This document shows, in pieces, positions 9,202 to 16,549 of a DNA stretch of 64,000 nucleotides; the stretch's first letter is position 1, and every line of letters begins with the position of its first letter. Under the pieces are notes generated by a model. It made no database searches, had not been told where the DNA came from, and was given only the letters and a program-made list of their open reading frames with translations. The translations under genes were made by a program, and so were the position numbers. This stretch comes from Amycolatopsis sp. WAC 01376 (GTDB lineage Bacteria > Actinomycetota > Actinomycetes > Mycobacteriales > Pseudonocardiaceae): positions 124,001 through 188,000 of the forward strand of contig NZ_QHKL01000003.1 in assembly GCF_003947415.1 (NCBI RefSeq), written 5' to 3'.

Positions 9202-10299
9202 ATGAAGCCGAACCGGTGGGCCGCGCTCGCCGCCATCGCACTGACCGCCCTGGCCGTCTTAACTCCGCCCGCCGCCGCCGATTCGGCTGTGCCCAAGGGT
9301 TTCGCTCCCGCTTCGACGAGCTGGACCGGACCGCTGCGCGGCTTCGTCCTCGGCTTCTTTCCTTGTGGCAGACCGGGATGGTGCGCGTCCCTGCTGTCGA
9401 CGGCCGACGGCGGGAAGCGGTGGCGGCGCGTCGGCGAACCGCCGATCTCGTTGCCGGACAACCACAATCAGGTCAAACTCACGGTGGTCGACGAACGCGA
9501 CGTCTACCTCTCCGACGGCACCCGGCTGCTCGCCAGCCGCGACGGTGGCGGCAAGTGGTCCGAGGTCCGGCTCGCCGGAGCTCGGGAGCCCTTCTATATT
9601 TCGAAAATCACCGAAGCGGGGCCTCGGGTGTTCGCGATGGTGACAGGTTTCGGTAGCCCGTCGACGACGACGCTGTACGCGGGGATCTCCGGAACGCGGC
9701 TCCTCCAGCCCGTCCCGGGGTTCACCGTCACCGGCTCGTCCACCTACGGGGACGTCGCCACCAGCGGCGGGATCCAGGTGTCGATGGGAGCGGACTACCG
9801 CGTCCAGAAGTACTGGACGTCGTCCGACGGCCTGACCTTCGCGCCCGCGCCGCCGCCCTGCCCGGCGGACAGCGCGGCTTCACTGAGCGGAGTCCGGCAG
9901 GGGCACGTGCTGGCGTTGTGCAGCGGCGGACCGGGGACACCGCAGCCGGGGGCGACCGTCCGGCGGCTGTGGCGCGCGCCGAAGCTCGGCGGCCACTTCA
10001 CCGGAACGGCGCAGGCGCCCACCCTCGGGATCAACCAGAGCTTCAGCGCGGCGTCGCCCACGTCGGCGACCGTCGCGGCGGAAGGCGGCGGCACCGGATT
10101 CCTGCACAGCACCGCCGACGGCGGCGCGACCTGGACGACGACGGAGCTCAGCGGCCGCGGCGTCTGCCTCAACGACCTGGACTTCCCGGACGAACGGGTG
10201 GGCGTGGTCGTGGACGGGCTGCCCGACGCCGACGGCGGATCGGCCGTGTACCGCACCACCGACGGCGGTGGCACGTGGCGTGAGCTCGCCTTCGGGTGA
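9202..10299 (+). CDS. Secreted Asp-box (BNR-type) beta-propeller protein
   Basis: 365 residues with a Sec signal peptide (MKPNRWAALAAIALTALAVL, cleavage after PPAAA or AAADS). The mature part carries at least four Asp-box hairpins of the S/T-x-D-G-G-x-x-W type: STADGGKRW, ASRDGGGKW, STADGGATW and TTDGGGTW. That pattern marks sialidase-like or YCF48-like propellers. No sialidase FRIP arginine motif is visible, so enzymatic activity is doubtful and a binding or scaffold role is as likely. It is divergent from the Ser/Thr kinase. Four cysteines may form disulfides. Confidence 0.8.
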   Translation: MKPNRWAALAAIALTALAVLTPPAAADSAVPKGFAPASTSWTGPLRGFVLGFFPCGRPGWCASLLSTADGGKRWRRVGEPPISLPDNHNQVKLTVVDERDVYLSDGTRLLASRDGGGKWSEVRLAGAREPFYISKITEAGPRVFAMVTGFGSPSTTTLYAGISGTRLLQPVPGFTVTGSSTYGDVATSGGIQVSMGADYRVQKYWTSSDGLTFAPAPPPCPADSAASLSGVRQGHVLALCSGGPGTPQPGATVRRLWRAPKLGGHFTGTAQAPTLGINQSFSAASPTSATVAAEGGGTGFLHSTADGGATWTTTELSGRGVCLNDLDFPDERVGVVVDGLPDADGGSAVYRTTDGGGTWRELAFG

Positions 10300-10438
10300 T
10301 CGTCGCAGGTGGGCAAGGCCCTTGGGGAGGTTCACGGGGATGCACGCCATGTCGTAATCTGTGTACGGTCCGTCGATGTCGAGGGAGCCGTGGGCACGTT
10401 CACGTGGCCCGTGCGCGGCTGAAGGGTGGAACGTGTCC

Positions 10439-11269
10439 ATGACTTCGGACGAGGTCCGGTCTGTGCCGAGGCGCCCGCTTCCCCTCGACTACAGCAAGCC
10501 CAACCTCGCCCGGATGAAGGACGTCCTCCTCGGCGGGCACGACCACTACGAGGTCGACAGGCGGGCGGTCGACGACGTGCTCGCCCTCGCCCCCGACGCC
10601 GCCGCGATGGCCAAGGAGTTCCGCTCCTGGGCGAACCGGGTGGTCCGGTTCCTCGCCGGCGCCCGCGGCATCGACCAGTTCCTCGACCTCGGCTCCGGCC
10701 TGCCCACCGCGGAGAACACCCATCAGGCGGCGCAGCGGTACAACCCCGACGCGCTGGTCGTCTACGTCGACCACGACCCGGTCGTCCAGGCACACGGGCT
10801 GGCACTGCTGGAAGACCACCTCGTCCACGTCAGCGGCGCTGATCTGACCGATCCCGAGCAGACCCTCGCCGATCCGGTGGTCGCCGAGTACATCGAACTC
10901 GACCGCCCCGTCGCGGTGATCCTGAACTCCGTGCTGCACCACATCGAAGACTTCGGCAAGGCGCAGGCCGTCGTCCGCGCCTACGTCGACGCGATCGCAC
11001 CGGGGTCCTACGTACTGATCACCCACGACTTCACCCCCGGCGAGGGCGCCCGCGCGGCGCTCGCGCGGAAACTCGACGACCTCATGGGCAGCACCGGGCA
11101 CCGCACGGTGCACCGGAACCGCGAGGAGATCGAGTCCCTGTTCGACGGGCTGGAGATCCTCGAGCCCGGCGTGGTCCACCTGCACGAATGGTGGCCGGAA
11201 GGTCCCCGCCTCGCGCCGCTGACCGAGCTGAACCACCTGAGCCTCGGCGGCGTGGGGTTCAAGCTCTAG
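10439..11269 (+). CDS. SAM-dependent methyltransferase, DUF574 type
   Basis: 276-residue member of the actinobacterial DUF574/Methyltransf_19 family, which is numerous in these genomes and mostly of unknown substrate. Typical landmarks are the N-terminal KPNLARMKDVLLGGHDHYEV, the SAM loop FLDLGSGLPTAENTH, VVYVDHDPVV as the acidic strand-2 end, and VILNSVLHHIED. The ATG at 10439 is preferred because family members start just before this segment; GTG at 10433 is possible. The 139-bp upstream gap follows the Asp-box gene. It probably methylates a small molecule (inference). Confidence 0.88.
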   Translation: MTSDEVRSVPRRPLPLDYSKPNLARMKDVLLGGHDHYEVDRRAVDDVLALAPDAAAMAKEFRSWANRVVRFLAGARGIDQFLDLGSGLPTAENTHQAAQRYNPDALVVYVDHDPVVQAHGLALLEDHLVHVSGADLTDPEQTLADPVVAEYIELDRPVAVILNSVLHHIEDFGKAQAVVRAYVDAIAPGSYVLITHDFTPGEGARAALARKLDDLMGSTGHRTVHRNREEIESLFDGLEILEPGVVHLHEWWPEGPRLAPLTELNHLSLGGVGFKL

Positions 11270-11410
11270 GTTGCCGGTCCCTCTGGCACCACCAGTGACG
11301 GCGGCGGCTCGTGAAGGACCCCTTCCCTCGGCTCAGCCGAGGAAACTCGACCTTCACGTACTTCCGGCGGGCAAGCCGGGCAGTCACTCGTGCGGTGGGA
11401 TTCGTAAGGG

Positions 11411-11452
11411 GTAAGGCAAACGTGTCGTGTTTAGGGTGAGACGGTGGGCTGG
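11411..11452 (+). repeat. Dispersed repeat B, copy 1
   Basis: A stretch starting GTAAGGCAAACGTGTCG and running through GGTGAGACGGTGGG resembles 39641-39682 (GTAAGGCAAACGGGTCG to GAGTCAGTGGTGGGG). The first 20 bases differ at only two positions and the rest more. Both copies lie in convergent gene-free regions. Confidence 0.5.
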
Positions 11453-11500
11453 GTGACGCGACACCGCACTCGCGAGTGCGGCATCAAGACACGCCTTGCC

Positions 11501-11561
11501 GAAGTACATGAAGGCCCCCTTCCTTGCGTCTAGCGCAAGGAAGGGGGCCTTCATGTACTTC
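11501..11561. terminator. 28-bp perfect palindrome at a convergent gene end
   Basis: Left arm 11501-11528 (GAAGTACATGAAGGCCCCCT then TCCTTGCG) pairs without mismatch with 11534-11561 across the 5-base loop TCTAG. It is much longer than a normal Rho-independent stem and has no clean T tract. It belongs to the ATGAAnGG palindrome family seen at four other sites here and probably terminates both converging transcripts. Confidence 0.7.
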
Positions 11562-11613
11562 ACGACCGGCGCCGAGGTCACAGTCGTCCCACCGTCACCA
11601 GAGATCACATCTG
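11530..11613 (+). repeat. Dispersed repeat A, copy 1
   Basis: About 84 bp, from GCAAGGAAGGGGGCCTTCAT through GTACTTCACGACCGG and GTCACCAGAGATCACATCTG, recur at 40066-40151 with roughly ten differences. Its first third is the right arm of the 11501-11561 palindrome. Copy 2 lacks the matching left arm. Confidence 0.8.
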
Positions 11614-11616
11614 AAA

Positions 11617-11669
11617 GTAGCGAAAGCCTCCTTCCCTGCCGTCAGAGTAGGCAAGGAGGCGCTCACTAC
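11617..11669 (-). terminator. CTCCTT-type imperfect hairpin (element C, copy 1)
   Basis: Arms 11617-11639 and 11647-11669 pair at 18 of 23 positions around a 7-base loop. It starts 43 bases past the M48 peptidase stop on the minus strand. A related hairpin lies 40 bases past the desaturase stop at 27571-27620, so a terminator or 3'-end role is likely. Confidence 0.55.
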
Positions 11670-11712
11670 CAGGAGAACGAGTACGCGGGAGTGACACTGG
11701 CGCCGCCCGGCC

Positions 11713-13596
11713 TCAGGCCTTCAGTGAGCTGAAGAACGCCTTCAGTTCGTCGTGGGCCGTGCCGAAGTCCTCGGTGTTGCCGGTGATCGCGAGTTCCAGT
11801 GTTTCGCCGTCGGACAGCTCCATCGTCAGGTACACGGTGAGTTTCCGGCGGGGGAAACCGCCCGCGACGATGTCCGTGAACGGGATCCGCCGCGCGCCCG
11901 GTTCGGCGCGCAGATCGTCGAGGCCGCGCTCCCGCAGCTTCCGGATCCGTTTGCGGTCCGACACCCCGCGCGCCCCGATCAGGCCGGCGAGTCCGCGGCG
12001 GACCAGCACCGAGCGCGCCATCGGCAGCAAGATCACTTCGGTGTCGCAGACGATCAGGTCGTAGAGCCTCCGCTTGGCCTTCAGCGCGGTGAACAGCCCG
12101 AGCATCCGTGCTTCGGCGGGATCGGGCTCGGGCTGGGGTTCCTGCTTGCAGAAGTACGCGGCGGGCACGTTCAGCAGTTGCAGGTTGTGGACCAGTTCGT
12201 CGACCGCGCGCGGGCTCCGCACCGCCGGGGCGACCAGCTCGGCGACGTCGAACGGCTCGCCGTCGCCGAGGCACAGTTCCCAGCCGCCGCCCCAGTTCAG
12301 GCGGTGCGCGGCGACGCCGTTGTCGATCATCGCGGCGGTGACGGTGTCGGCGAACAGCTCGGTCAGCAGTTCGAGGCCCTCTTCGCGGGACGGGGCCCGC
12401 AGGGGTCTGGCGAGCGCTTCGGCGTCGCCGTCGCGCAGGACCCGCACGACCTCGCCGATCGTGCCGCGCGGCGCCAGCCTGCTTTCGAGCCCGGCCGAGG
12501 TCAGCAGCCTTGCGCCCTCCGCCACCGACGCCCGGCCCGCGCGTTTGACGACCTCGTCCCAGTCCGCCCGCGGCCCGACGTCGCGGATCAGCACGTCCAG
12601 CTCCGCCTCGGGCACGTCGACCTTCGGCGCCCCCAGCAGCGACCAGCCCGGCCGCGCGTCCGGCTTCACCGGGTTGTCCGGCACACCGGCCAGCGCGGCG
12701 ATCCGGCGCTTCGTGGGCGGATGGCTGTCGTACTTCGACAGCTCTTCGCTGTCGATGATGTCTTCGGCGTACTCGGCCACCCAGTCTCGCTGGACGGGGT
12801 GATTGAGGTACGACCGGAACCCCAGCAGCACCGGGGGAGTGCGCCGCGCCGTCGCGCCGAGTGAGAGGTAGCGCTCGGCGTAGTCCTTCCAGAGCGGGCT
12901 CAGCGTCGCGACCTTCCGCAGCGCCGCGGCCGCCGTCCGGCTGCCCGCCGCGAGCACCGACGCCTCGTCGGCCTGCAGTTCCTGCCGCCGGTTCGCCGAC
13001 CGGGCGACCAGCAGGTACAGCTTCGAGTAGGCGGAGAGCAGCGCCCTGGCGGGGCCGCCGTCCAGCCTGTCGACGGTGAAGGCGAGCGTCTGGGTGCCCC
13101 GGTAGGTCAGCGCGAGCAAACGGGTGTGGCCGCCGCTGTAGTGCCCGAGTTCGTGCGCCAGCACCGAACGCAGCTCGCTCACGCTCATCGCGGCCAGCAA
13201 CGGCAGCCCGATCAGCATCGTGCGGCGCCCCTGCCGCAGACCGAGGAACCGGGCGTCCTCGCTGACCGCCGCGTTGATCTCGCCGATCAGCACGATCTCG
13301 TCCGGCGGCCGCGTCTTCACCTGGGCGGCGAGGTCGTCGATCATCTCCCACAACGCGGGATGGGCGTCGCGGCCGAGCCGCGGCCCTTCGATCGGGGGAC
13401 GCCGCGCCCGCAACGCGCTCACCAGCCCGAAGCCCAGCGCGATCATGACCGCGAGCCCGGCGAACATGACGTACATGCCGATCTTGCCCTGGATCCGCAG
13501 GCCCGCCAGCACACTGGCGACACCCACCGCGACGACCACCACTGGGAACGCCACGAGCAGAAGTGTCGCGAGGACGGCGCGTCCTCGGGCCTGCAT
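11713..13596 (-). CDS. M48-family zinc metallopeptidase, membrane-anchored
   Basis: 627 residues. Two transmembrane helices lie near the N-terminus (about 9-33, LATLLLVAFPVVVVAVG, and about 38-60), followed by an M48/HtpX-like protease domain with the zinc motif HELGHY near residue 172. The third ligand is probably the Glu in QADEASVLAAG. The remaining 350 or so residues are a charged cytoplasmic extension without a family I recognise, ending FGTAHDELKAFFSSLKA. HtpX-type proteases usually degrade damaged membrane proteins. The ATG at 13596 is preferred to a longer frame starting at 13692, since it precedes the first hydrophobic helix. Confidence 0.88.
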   Translation of the reverse strand: MQARGRAVLATLLLVAFPVVVVAVGVASVLAGLRIQGKIGMYVMFAGLAVMIALGFGLVSALRARRPPIEGPRLGRDAHPALWEMIDDLAAQVKTRPPDEIVLIGEINAAVSEDARFLGLRQGRRTMLIGLPLLAAMSVSELRSVLAHELGHYSGGHTRLLALTYRGTQTLAFTVDRLDGGPARALLSAYSKLYLLVARSANRRQELQADEASVLAAGSRTAAAALRKVATLSPLWKDYAERYLSLGATARRTPPVLLGFRSYLNHPVQRDWVAEYAEDIIDSEELSKYDSHPPTKRRIAALAGVPDNPVKPDARPGWSLLGAPKVDVPEAELDVLIRDVGPRADWDEVVKRAGRASVAEGARLLTSAGLESRLAPRGTIGEVVRVLRDGDAEALARPLRAPSREEGLELLTELFADTVTAAMIDNGVAAHRLNWGGGWELCLGDGEPFDVAELVAPAVRSPRAVDELVHNLQLLNVPAAYFCKQEPQPEPDPAEARMLGLFTALKAKRRLYDLIVCDTEVILLPMARSVLVRRGLAGLIGARGVSDRKRIRKLRERGLDDLRAEPGARRIPFTDIVAGGFPRRKLTVYLTMELSDGETLELAITGNTEDFGTAHDELKAFFSSLKA

Positions 13597-13712
13597 CGTC
13601 CGGTTACCTCTTTTCGCACAAGTGCCGTCTGTGCGGCCGAATAGTAACCGGCTACACAGCGGGCTCGTGCCGGAACAAAGAGCTACGCCCACGACCTGCG
13701 AACACGCGATCA

Positions 13713-13759
13713 GTCACCTACTTGCGCTCACTGGGCGCGCGAGGCCGCAAGTAGGTGAC
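13713..13759 (-). terminator. 14-bp perfect stem downstream of the aldo/keto reductase
   Basis: GTCACCTACTTGCG (13713-13726) pairs perfectly with CGCAAGTAGGTGAC (13746-13759) around a 19-base loop. It begins 16 bases past the reductase stop on the minus strand and lies upstream of the M48 gene. It probably ends the MFS-reductase transcript. Confidence 0.55.
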
Positions 13760-13775
13760 CAATTGCGGGAAGGGG

Positions 13776-14609
13776 CTAGGCGACGTTGAAGGTGTCGGGG
13801 TCCGGGCCAGTGCGCTCGCCCCGGTCCAGCACGGACAGCGACGCGATGTCCTCCTCCGACAGCGTGAACCCGAAGACGTCGAGGTTCTCCTTGATCCGCG
13901 ACGGCGTCACGGACTTCGGGATCACGACGTTGCCGAGCTGCAGATGCCACCGCAGCACGATCTGTGCCGGGGTGCGGCCGTGCTTCGAAGCGAGCGCTTT
14001 GATCGCGTCCTCGCCGAGCAGGTCGCCGCCCTTGGCCAGCGGGCTCCACGCTTCGGTCGCGATGCCGTGCTTCGCGTCGTACTCGCGCACTTCGGCCTGT
14101 TGCAGGTACGGGTGCACCTCGACCTGGTTGACCGCCGGGGTCACGGAACCGGCGTCGAGAAGCCGTTCGAGGTGCGCGGGCTGGAAGTTGGACACGCCGA
14201 TCGCGCGCACCCGGCCGTCGGCGTAGAGCTTCTCGAAGGCCTTCCACGTGTCCCGGTAGAGATCGCGCTCCGGCGTCGGCCAGTGGATGAGATACAGATC
14301 CAGTTTCTCCAGGCCGAGTTTGGTCATGCTGGCGTCGAACGCCTTCAGCGTGGCGTCGTAGCCCTGTTCGCTGTTCCACAGTTTGGTGGTGATGAACAGT
14401 TCGTCGCGGGCGATCCCGGACTCGGCGAGCGCCTTGCCGACGCCCGCTTCGTTGCCGTAGATGGCGGCGGTGTCGATGCTGCGGTAGCCCGCGTCCAGCG
14501 CGGCCTTGACGGCGGCGGTGGTCTCCTCGTCCGGCACCTGGAAGACGCCGAACCCGAGCTGCGGCATCTCCACCCCGTTGGTGAGCTTGACGGTGGGAAT
14601 GTCGGTCAC
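13776..14609 (-). CDS. Aldo/keto reductase
   Basis: 277-residue NADPH-dependent aldo/keto reductase of the 2,5-diketo-gluconate-reductase-like branch. Visible are the N-terminal LTNGVEMPQLGFGVFQV, the catalytic tetrad (Asp in GYRSIDTAAIYGNE with its Tyr, Lys in FITTKLWN, His in LYLIHWP), and the cofactor motif VVIPKSVTPSRIKEN. It starts with GTG after AAAGGA and lies 28 bp downstream of the MFS gene, so the two form an operon controlled by the divergent MarR. It may reduce a reactive carbonyl compound that the regulator senses or the pump exports (inference). Confidence 0.95.
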   Translation of the reverse strand: MTDIPTVKLTNGVEMPQLGFGVFQVPDEETTAAVKAALDAGYRSIDTAAIYGNEAGVGKALAESGIARDELFITTKLWNSEQGYDATLKAFDASMTKLGLEKLDLYLIHWPTPERDLYRDTWKAFEKLYADGRVRAIGVSNFQPAHLERLLDAGSVTPAVNQVEVHPYLQQAEVREYDAKHGIATEAWSPLAKGGDLLGEDAIKALASKHGRTPAQIVLRWHLQLGNVVIPKSVTPSRIKENLDVFGFTLSEEDIASLSVLDRGERTGPDPDTFNVA

Positions 14610-14637
14610 TTGCGTTCCTTTCGTGGGTATTCGCGGG

Positions 14638-15819
14638 TCAGGCGGCGGGGGCCAGTTCGGCGCGACGAGCCTTTCGCCGCCCGCTGTCGAGCATGCCGGA
14701 GATGACCGCGACCAGCAGTCCGGCGAGGGCGAGCCCGGCGCCGATCCAGTTGGGCGCGGTGTAGCCGAGACCCGCGTCGATGGCCTTGCCGCCGAGCCAC
14801 GCGCCCGCGGCGTTGCCGAGGTTGAACGCGGCGATGTTGGCGGCCGAAGCCATCGCGGGCGCGCCTTCGGCCTTGTTCATGACGCGGGCCTGCAGCGGCG
14901 CGACGGTCGCGAAACCGGCCGCGCCGAAGACCGCGATGGTGATCGCGGCGGGGAGCTGGGCGTGCGCGGTGAAGACGAACACGACCAGCACGGCCGCGAG
15001 CACGGCGAGGATGACGTACAGGCTGGGCATCAGCGCCCGGTCGGCCGCCTTGCCGCCGACCAGGTTGCCCGCGAACAGCCCGGCGCCGAACAGCACCAGC
15101 AGCCAGGTCACCGCGCCGGGGGAGAAGCCGGCGACCTCGGTCATCATCGGGGCGATGTAGGTGAAGGACGCGAACACCCCGGCGAAGCCGAGTGCCGTCA
15201 TCGCCAGCGCGAGCCACACCTGCGGACGCCGGAACACGGCCAGTTCGCTGCGCAGTCCCGCGCTCTTCGTCGTCGACTGGACGGGAACCAGCGCGAGGAT
15301 CCCGATCAGGCCGATCACCCCGAGCGCGCTGACCGCCCAGAACGTCGAGCGCCAGCCCAGCGCCTGCCCGAGCGCGGTACCGGCGGGGACGCCGAGGACG
15401 TTGGCGACGGTGAGCCCGGTGAACATCATCGCGATGGCGCCGGCTTGCTTGTTCGGCGCGACCAGTGAGGCCGCGACGACCGCGCCGACGCCGAAGAACG
15501 CGCCGTGCGAGAGCGCGGCGACCACGCGGCCGGTCATCAGCAGGCCGTAGGTGGGGGCCAGCGCGGAAACGACGTTGCCGGCGATGAACAGGACCATGAG
15601 GCCGACGAGGACCGTCTTGCGCGGCACCCGCGACGCGAGCGCGGTGAGTACCGGGGCGCCGACCACGACGCCGAGCGCGTATCCGGAGATCAGCAGCCCG
15701 GCGGAGGGGATCGAGACGCCGAAGTCGGCCGCGACCTCGGGCAACAGGCCCATGATCACGAACTCGGTGGTGCCGATCCCGAAGGCGCTGATCGCCAATG
15801 CGAGCAGAGCGGCAGGCAT
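14638..15819 (-). CDS. MFS efflux transporter, DHA1 (AraJ/YdhP-like) family
   Basis: 393 residues, 12 predicted helices. The N-terminus LALAISAFGIGTTEFVIMGL is the hallmark of the AraJ/YdhP/Cmx branch of 12-helix drug/sugar efflux proteins, and SRVPRKTVLVGLM is the loop 2-3 motif A variant. The ATG at 15819 is 142 bp from the divergent MarR start. The downstream reductase follows 28 bp later. Export of an aromatic or antibiotic-like compound sensed by the MarR is the expected role. The substrate cannot be read from the sequence. Confidence 0.93.
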   Translation of the reverse strand: MPAALLALAISAFGIGTTEFVIMGLLPEVAADFGVSIPSAGLLISGYALGVVVGAPVLTALASRVPRKTVLVGLMVLFIAGNVVSALAPTYGLLMTGRVVAALSHGAFFGVGAVVAASLVAPNKQAGAIAMMFTGLTVANVLGVPAGTALGQALGWRSTFWAVSALGVIGLIGILALVPVQSTTKSAGLRSELAVFRRPQVWLALAMTALGFAGVFASFTYIAPMMTEVAGFSPGAVTWLLVLFGAGLFAGNLVGGKAADRALMPSLYVILAVLAAVLVVFVFTAHAQLPAAITIAVFGAAGFATVAPLQARVMNKAEGAPAMASAANIAAFNLGNAAGAWLGGKAIDAGLGYTAPNWIGAGLALAGLLVAVISGMLDSGRRKARRAELAPAA

Positions 15820-15861
15820 GGGGTTCTCACTTCTTCCCGTAGAGTGGGGTTACTGGCGTGA

Positions 15862-15888
15862 GCAACTACGAGCGTCCGAAATAGTTGC
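15862..15888. promoter_or_regulatory. Candidate MarR operator between MFS and marR
   Basis: GCAACTA (15862-15868) and TAGTTGC (15882-15888) form a perfect 7-bp inverted repeat with a 13-base spacer, centre spacing about two helical turns. It lies 43 bases before the MFS ATG and 74 before the MarR GTG. Two further TTGCAC motifs (15885-15890 and 15901-15906) overlap or follow it. Confidence 0.45.
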
Positions 15889-15961
15889 ACGCGCCGTATA
15901 TTGCACACGCTTGATGATGCAGGACGCAACGAAGCTTGGGCAACCGGGGAAGAGGTGAACC

Positions 15962-16414
15962 GTGTCACTGGCCGACGACGCCGTGGAGGCACGCGCGCAG
16001 GGCTGGCGGACCCTGGCCGCACTGCACGCGCGGATCGAGGACGCGCTCGAGCGTGCGCTGGCACAGAAGCACGAGCTGTCCGTCACCGAGTACACCGTGC
16101 TGGACGTGCTCGCCCGCCAGGACGGGTTCCACCTGCGGATGAACCAGCTGTCGAACGCCGTCGTGCTCAGCCAGTCGGCGACGACGCGGCTGGTGTCGCG
16201 GCTGGAGGACCGGGGACTGCTGCAGCGGTACCTGTGCCCGGACGACCGGCGGGGGATCTACACCGAGGTCACCCCGGCCGGGCAGGAACTACTCGCGGCC
16301 GCGCGGCCGACGCACGACACCGTCCTCACCGAGGCACTCGCCGCCGCCGAGGAACTCCCCGAACTCGCGCCCTTGGTCGCCGCGCTCGGAAAGCTCACCT
16401 TCGCCCGCTCCTGA
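15962..16414 (+). CDS. MarR-family transcriptional regulator
   Basis: 150 residues. The winged-helix core is typical: LSVTEYTVLDVLARQDG, then LSNAVVLSQSATTRLVSRLE as the recognition helix and DDRRGIYTEVTPAG as the wing. The GTG at 15962 has GAGGTG 5 bases upstream. It is transcribed away from the MFS-reductase operon and almost certainly represses it, with ligand binding relieving repression (family knowledge plus context). Length is normal. Confidence 0.93.
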   Translation: MSLADDAVEARAQGWRTLAALHARIEDALERALAQKHELSVTEYTVLDVLARQDGFHLRMNQLSNAVVLSQSATTRLVSRLEDRGLLQRYLCPDDRRGIYTEVTPAGQELLAAARPTHDTVLTEALAAAEELPELAPLVAALGKLTFARS

Positions 16415-16419
16415 ACTCT

Positions 16420-16484
16420 CGCGTTCAGTCCTCTGGATGCGGTAGTTGGCATCACGAACCACCGCATCCAGAGGGCTAAACGCG
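16420..16484. terminator. 24-bp inverted repeat after marR
   Basis: 16420-16443 pairs with 16461-16484 at 22 of 24 positions, with a 17-base loop. Outer halves are CGCGTTCAGTCCTCT and the complement of AGAGGGCTAAACGCG. It starts 6 bases past the marR stop and so probably terminates marR. A third copy of the outer half lies at 16513-16527. Confidence 0.55.
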
Positions 16485-16512
16485 GGCGGGGGCGTGCGCG
16501 AGGATCGCAATC

Positions 16513-16527
16513 AGAGGACTAAACGCG
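16513..16527 (+). repeat. Third copy of the AGAGGACTAAACGCG half-site
   Basis: AGAGGACTAAACGCG here matches 16470-16484 with one difference and the complement of 16420-16434 with one. It ends 22 bases before the GTG of the amidohydrolase, a position suited to an operator or a remnant of a second palindrome. Confidence 0.4.
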
Positions 16528-16549
16528 GCCGGGCTGGCAAGGTGAGGGC

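Larger units (their letters stand above)
11270..11712. other. Convergent gene-free region filled with repeats
   Basis: 443 bp between the stops of the DUF574 methyltransferase (+) and the M48 peptidase (-). No credible coding frame is present. It holds a 28-bp perfect palindrome, an 85-bp repeat shared with the 40-kb region, a 42-bp repeat shared with 39.6 kb, and a CTCCTT-type hairpin shared with 27.6 kb, each listed separately. A further imperfect hairpin, built on GTGAAGGACCCCTTCC, lies at about 11311-11358. Confidence 0.85.

Noticed and set aside
9057..9467. 137-codon N-terminal extension of the Ser/Thr kinase
   Set aside because: It would overlap the signal-peptide end of the divergent Asp-box gene; the ATG at 9056 has a good RBS.
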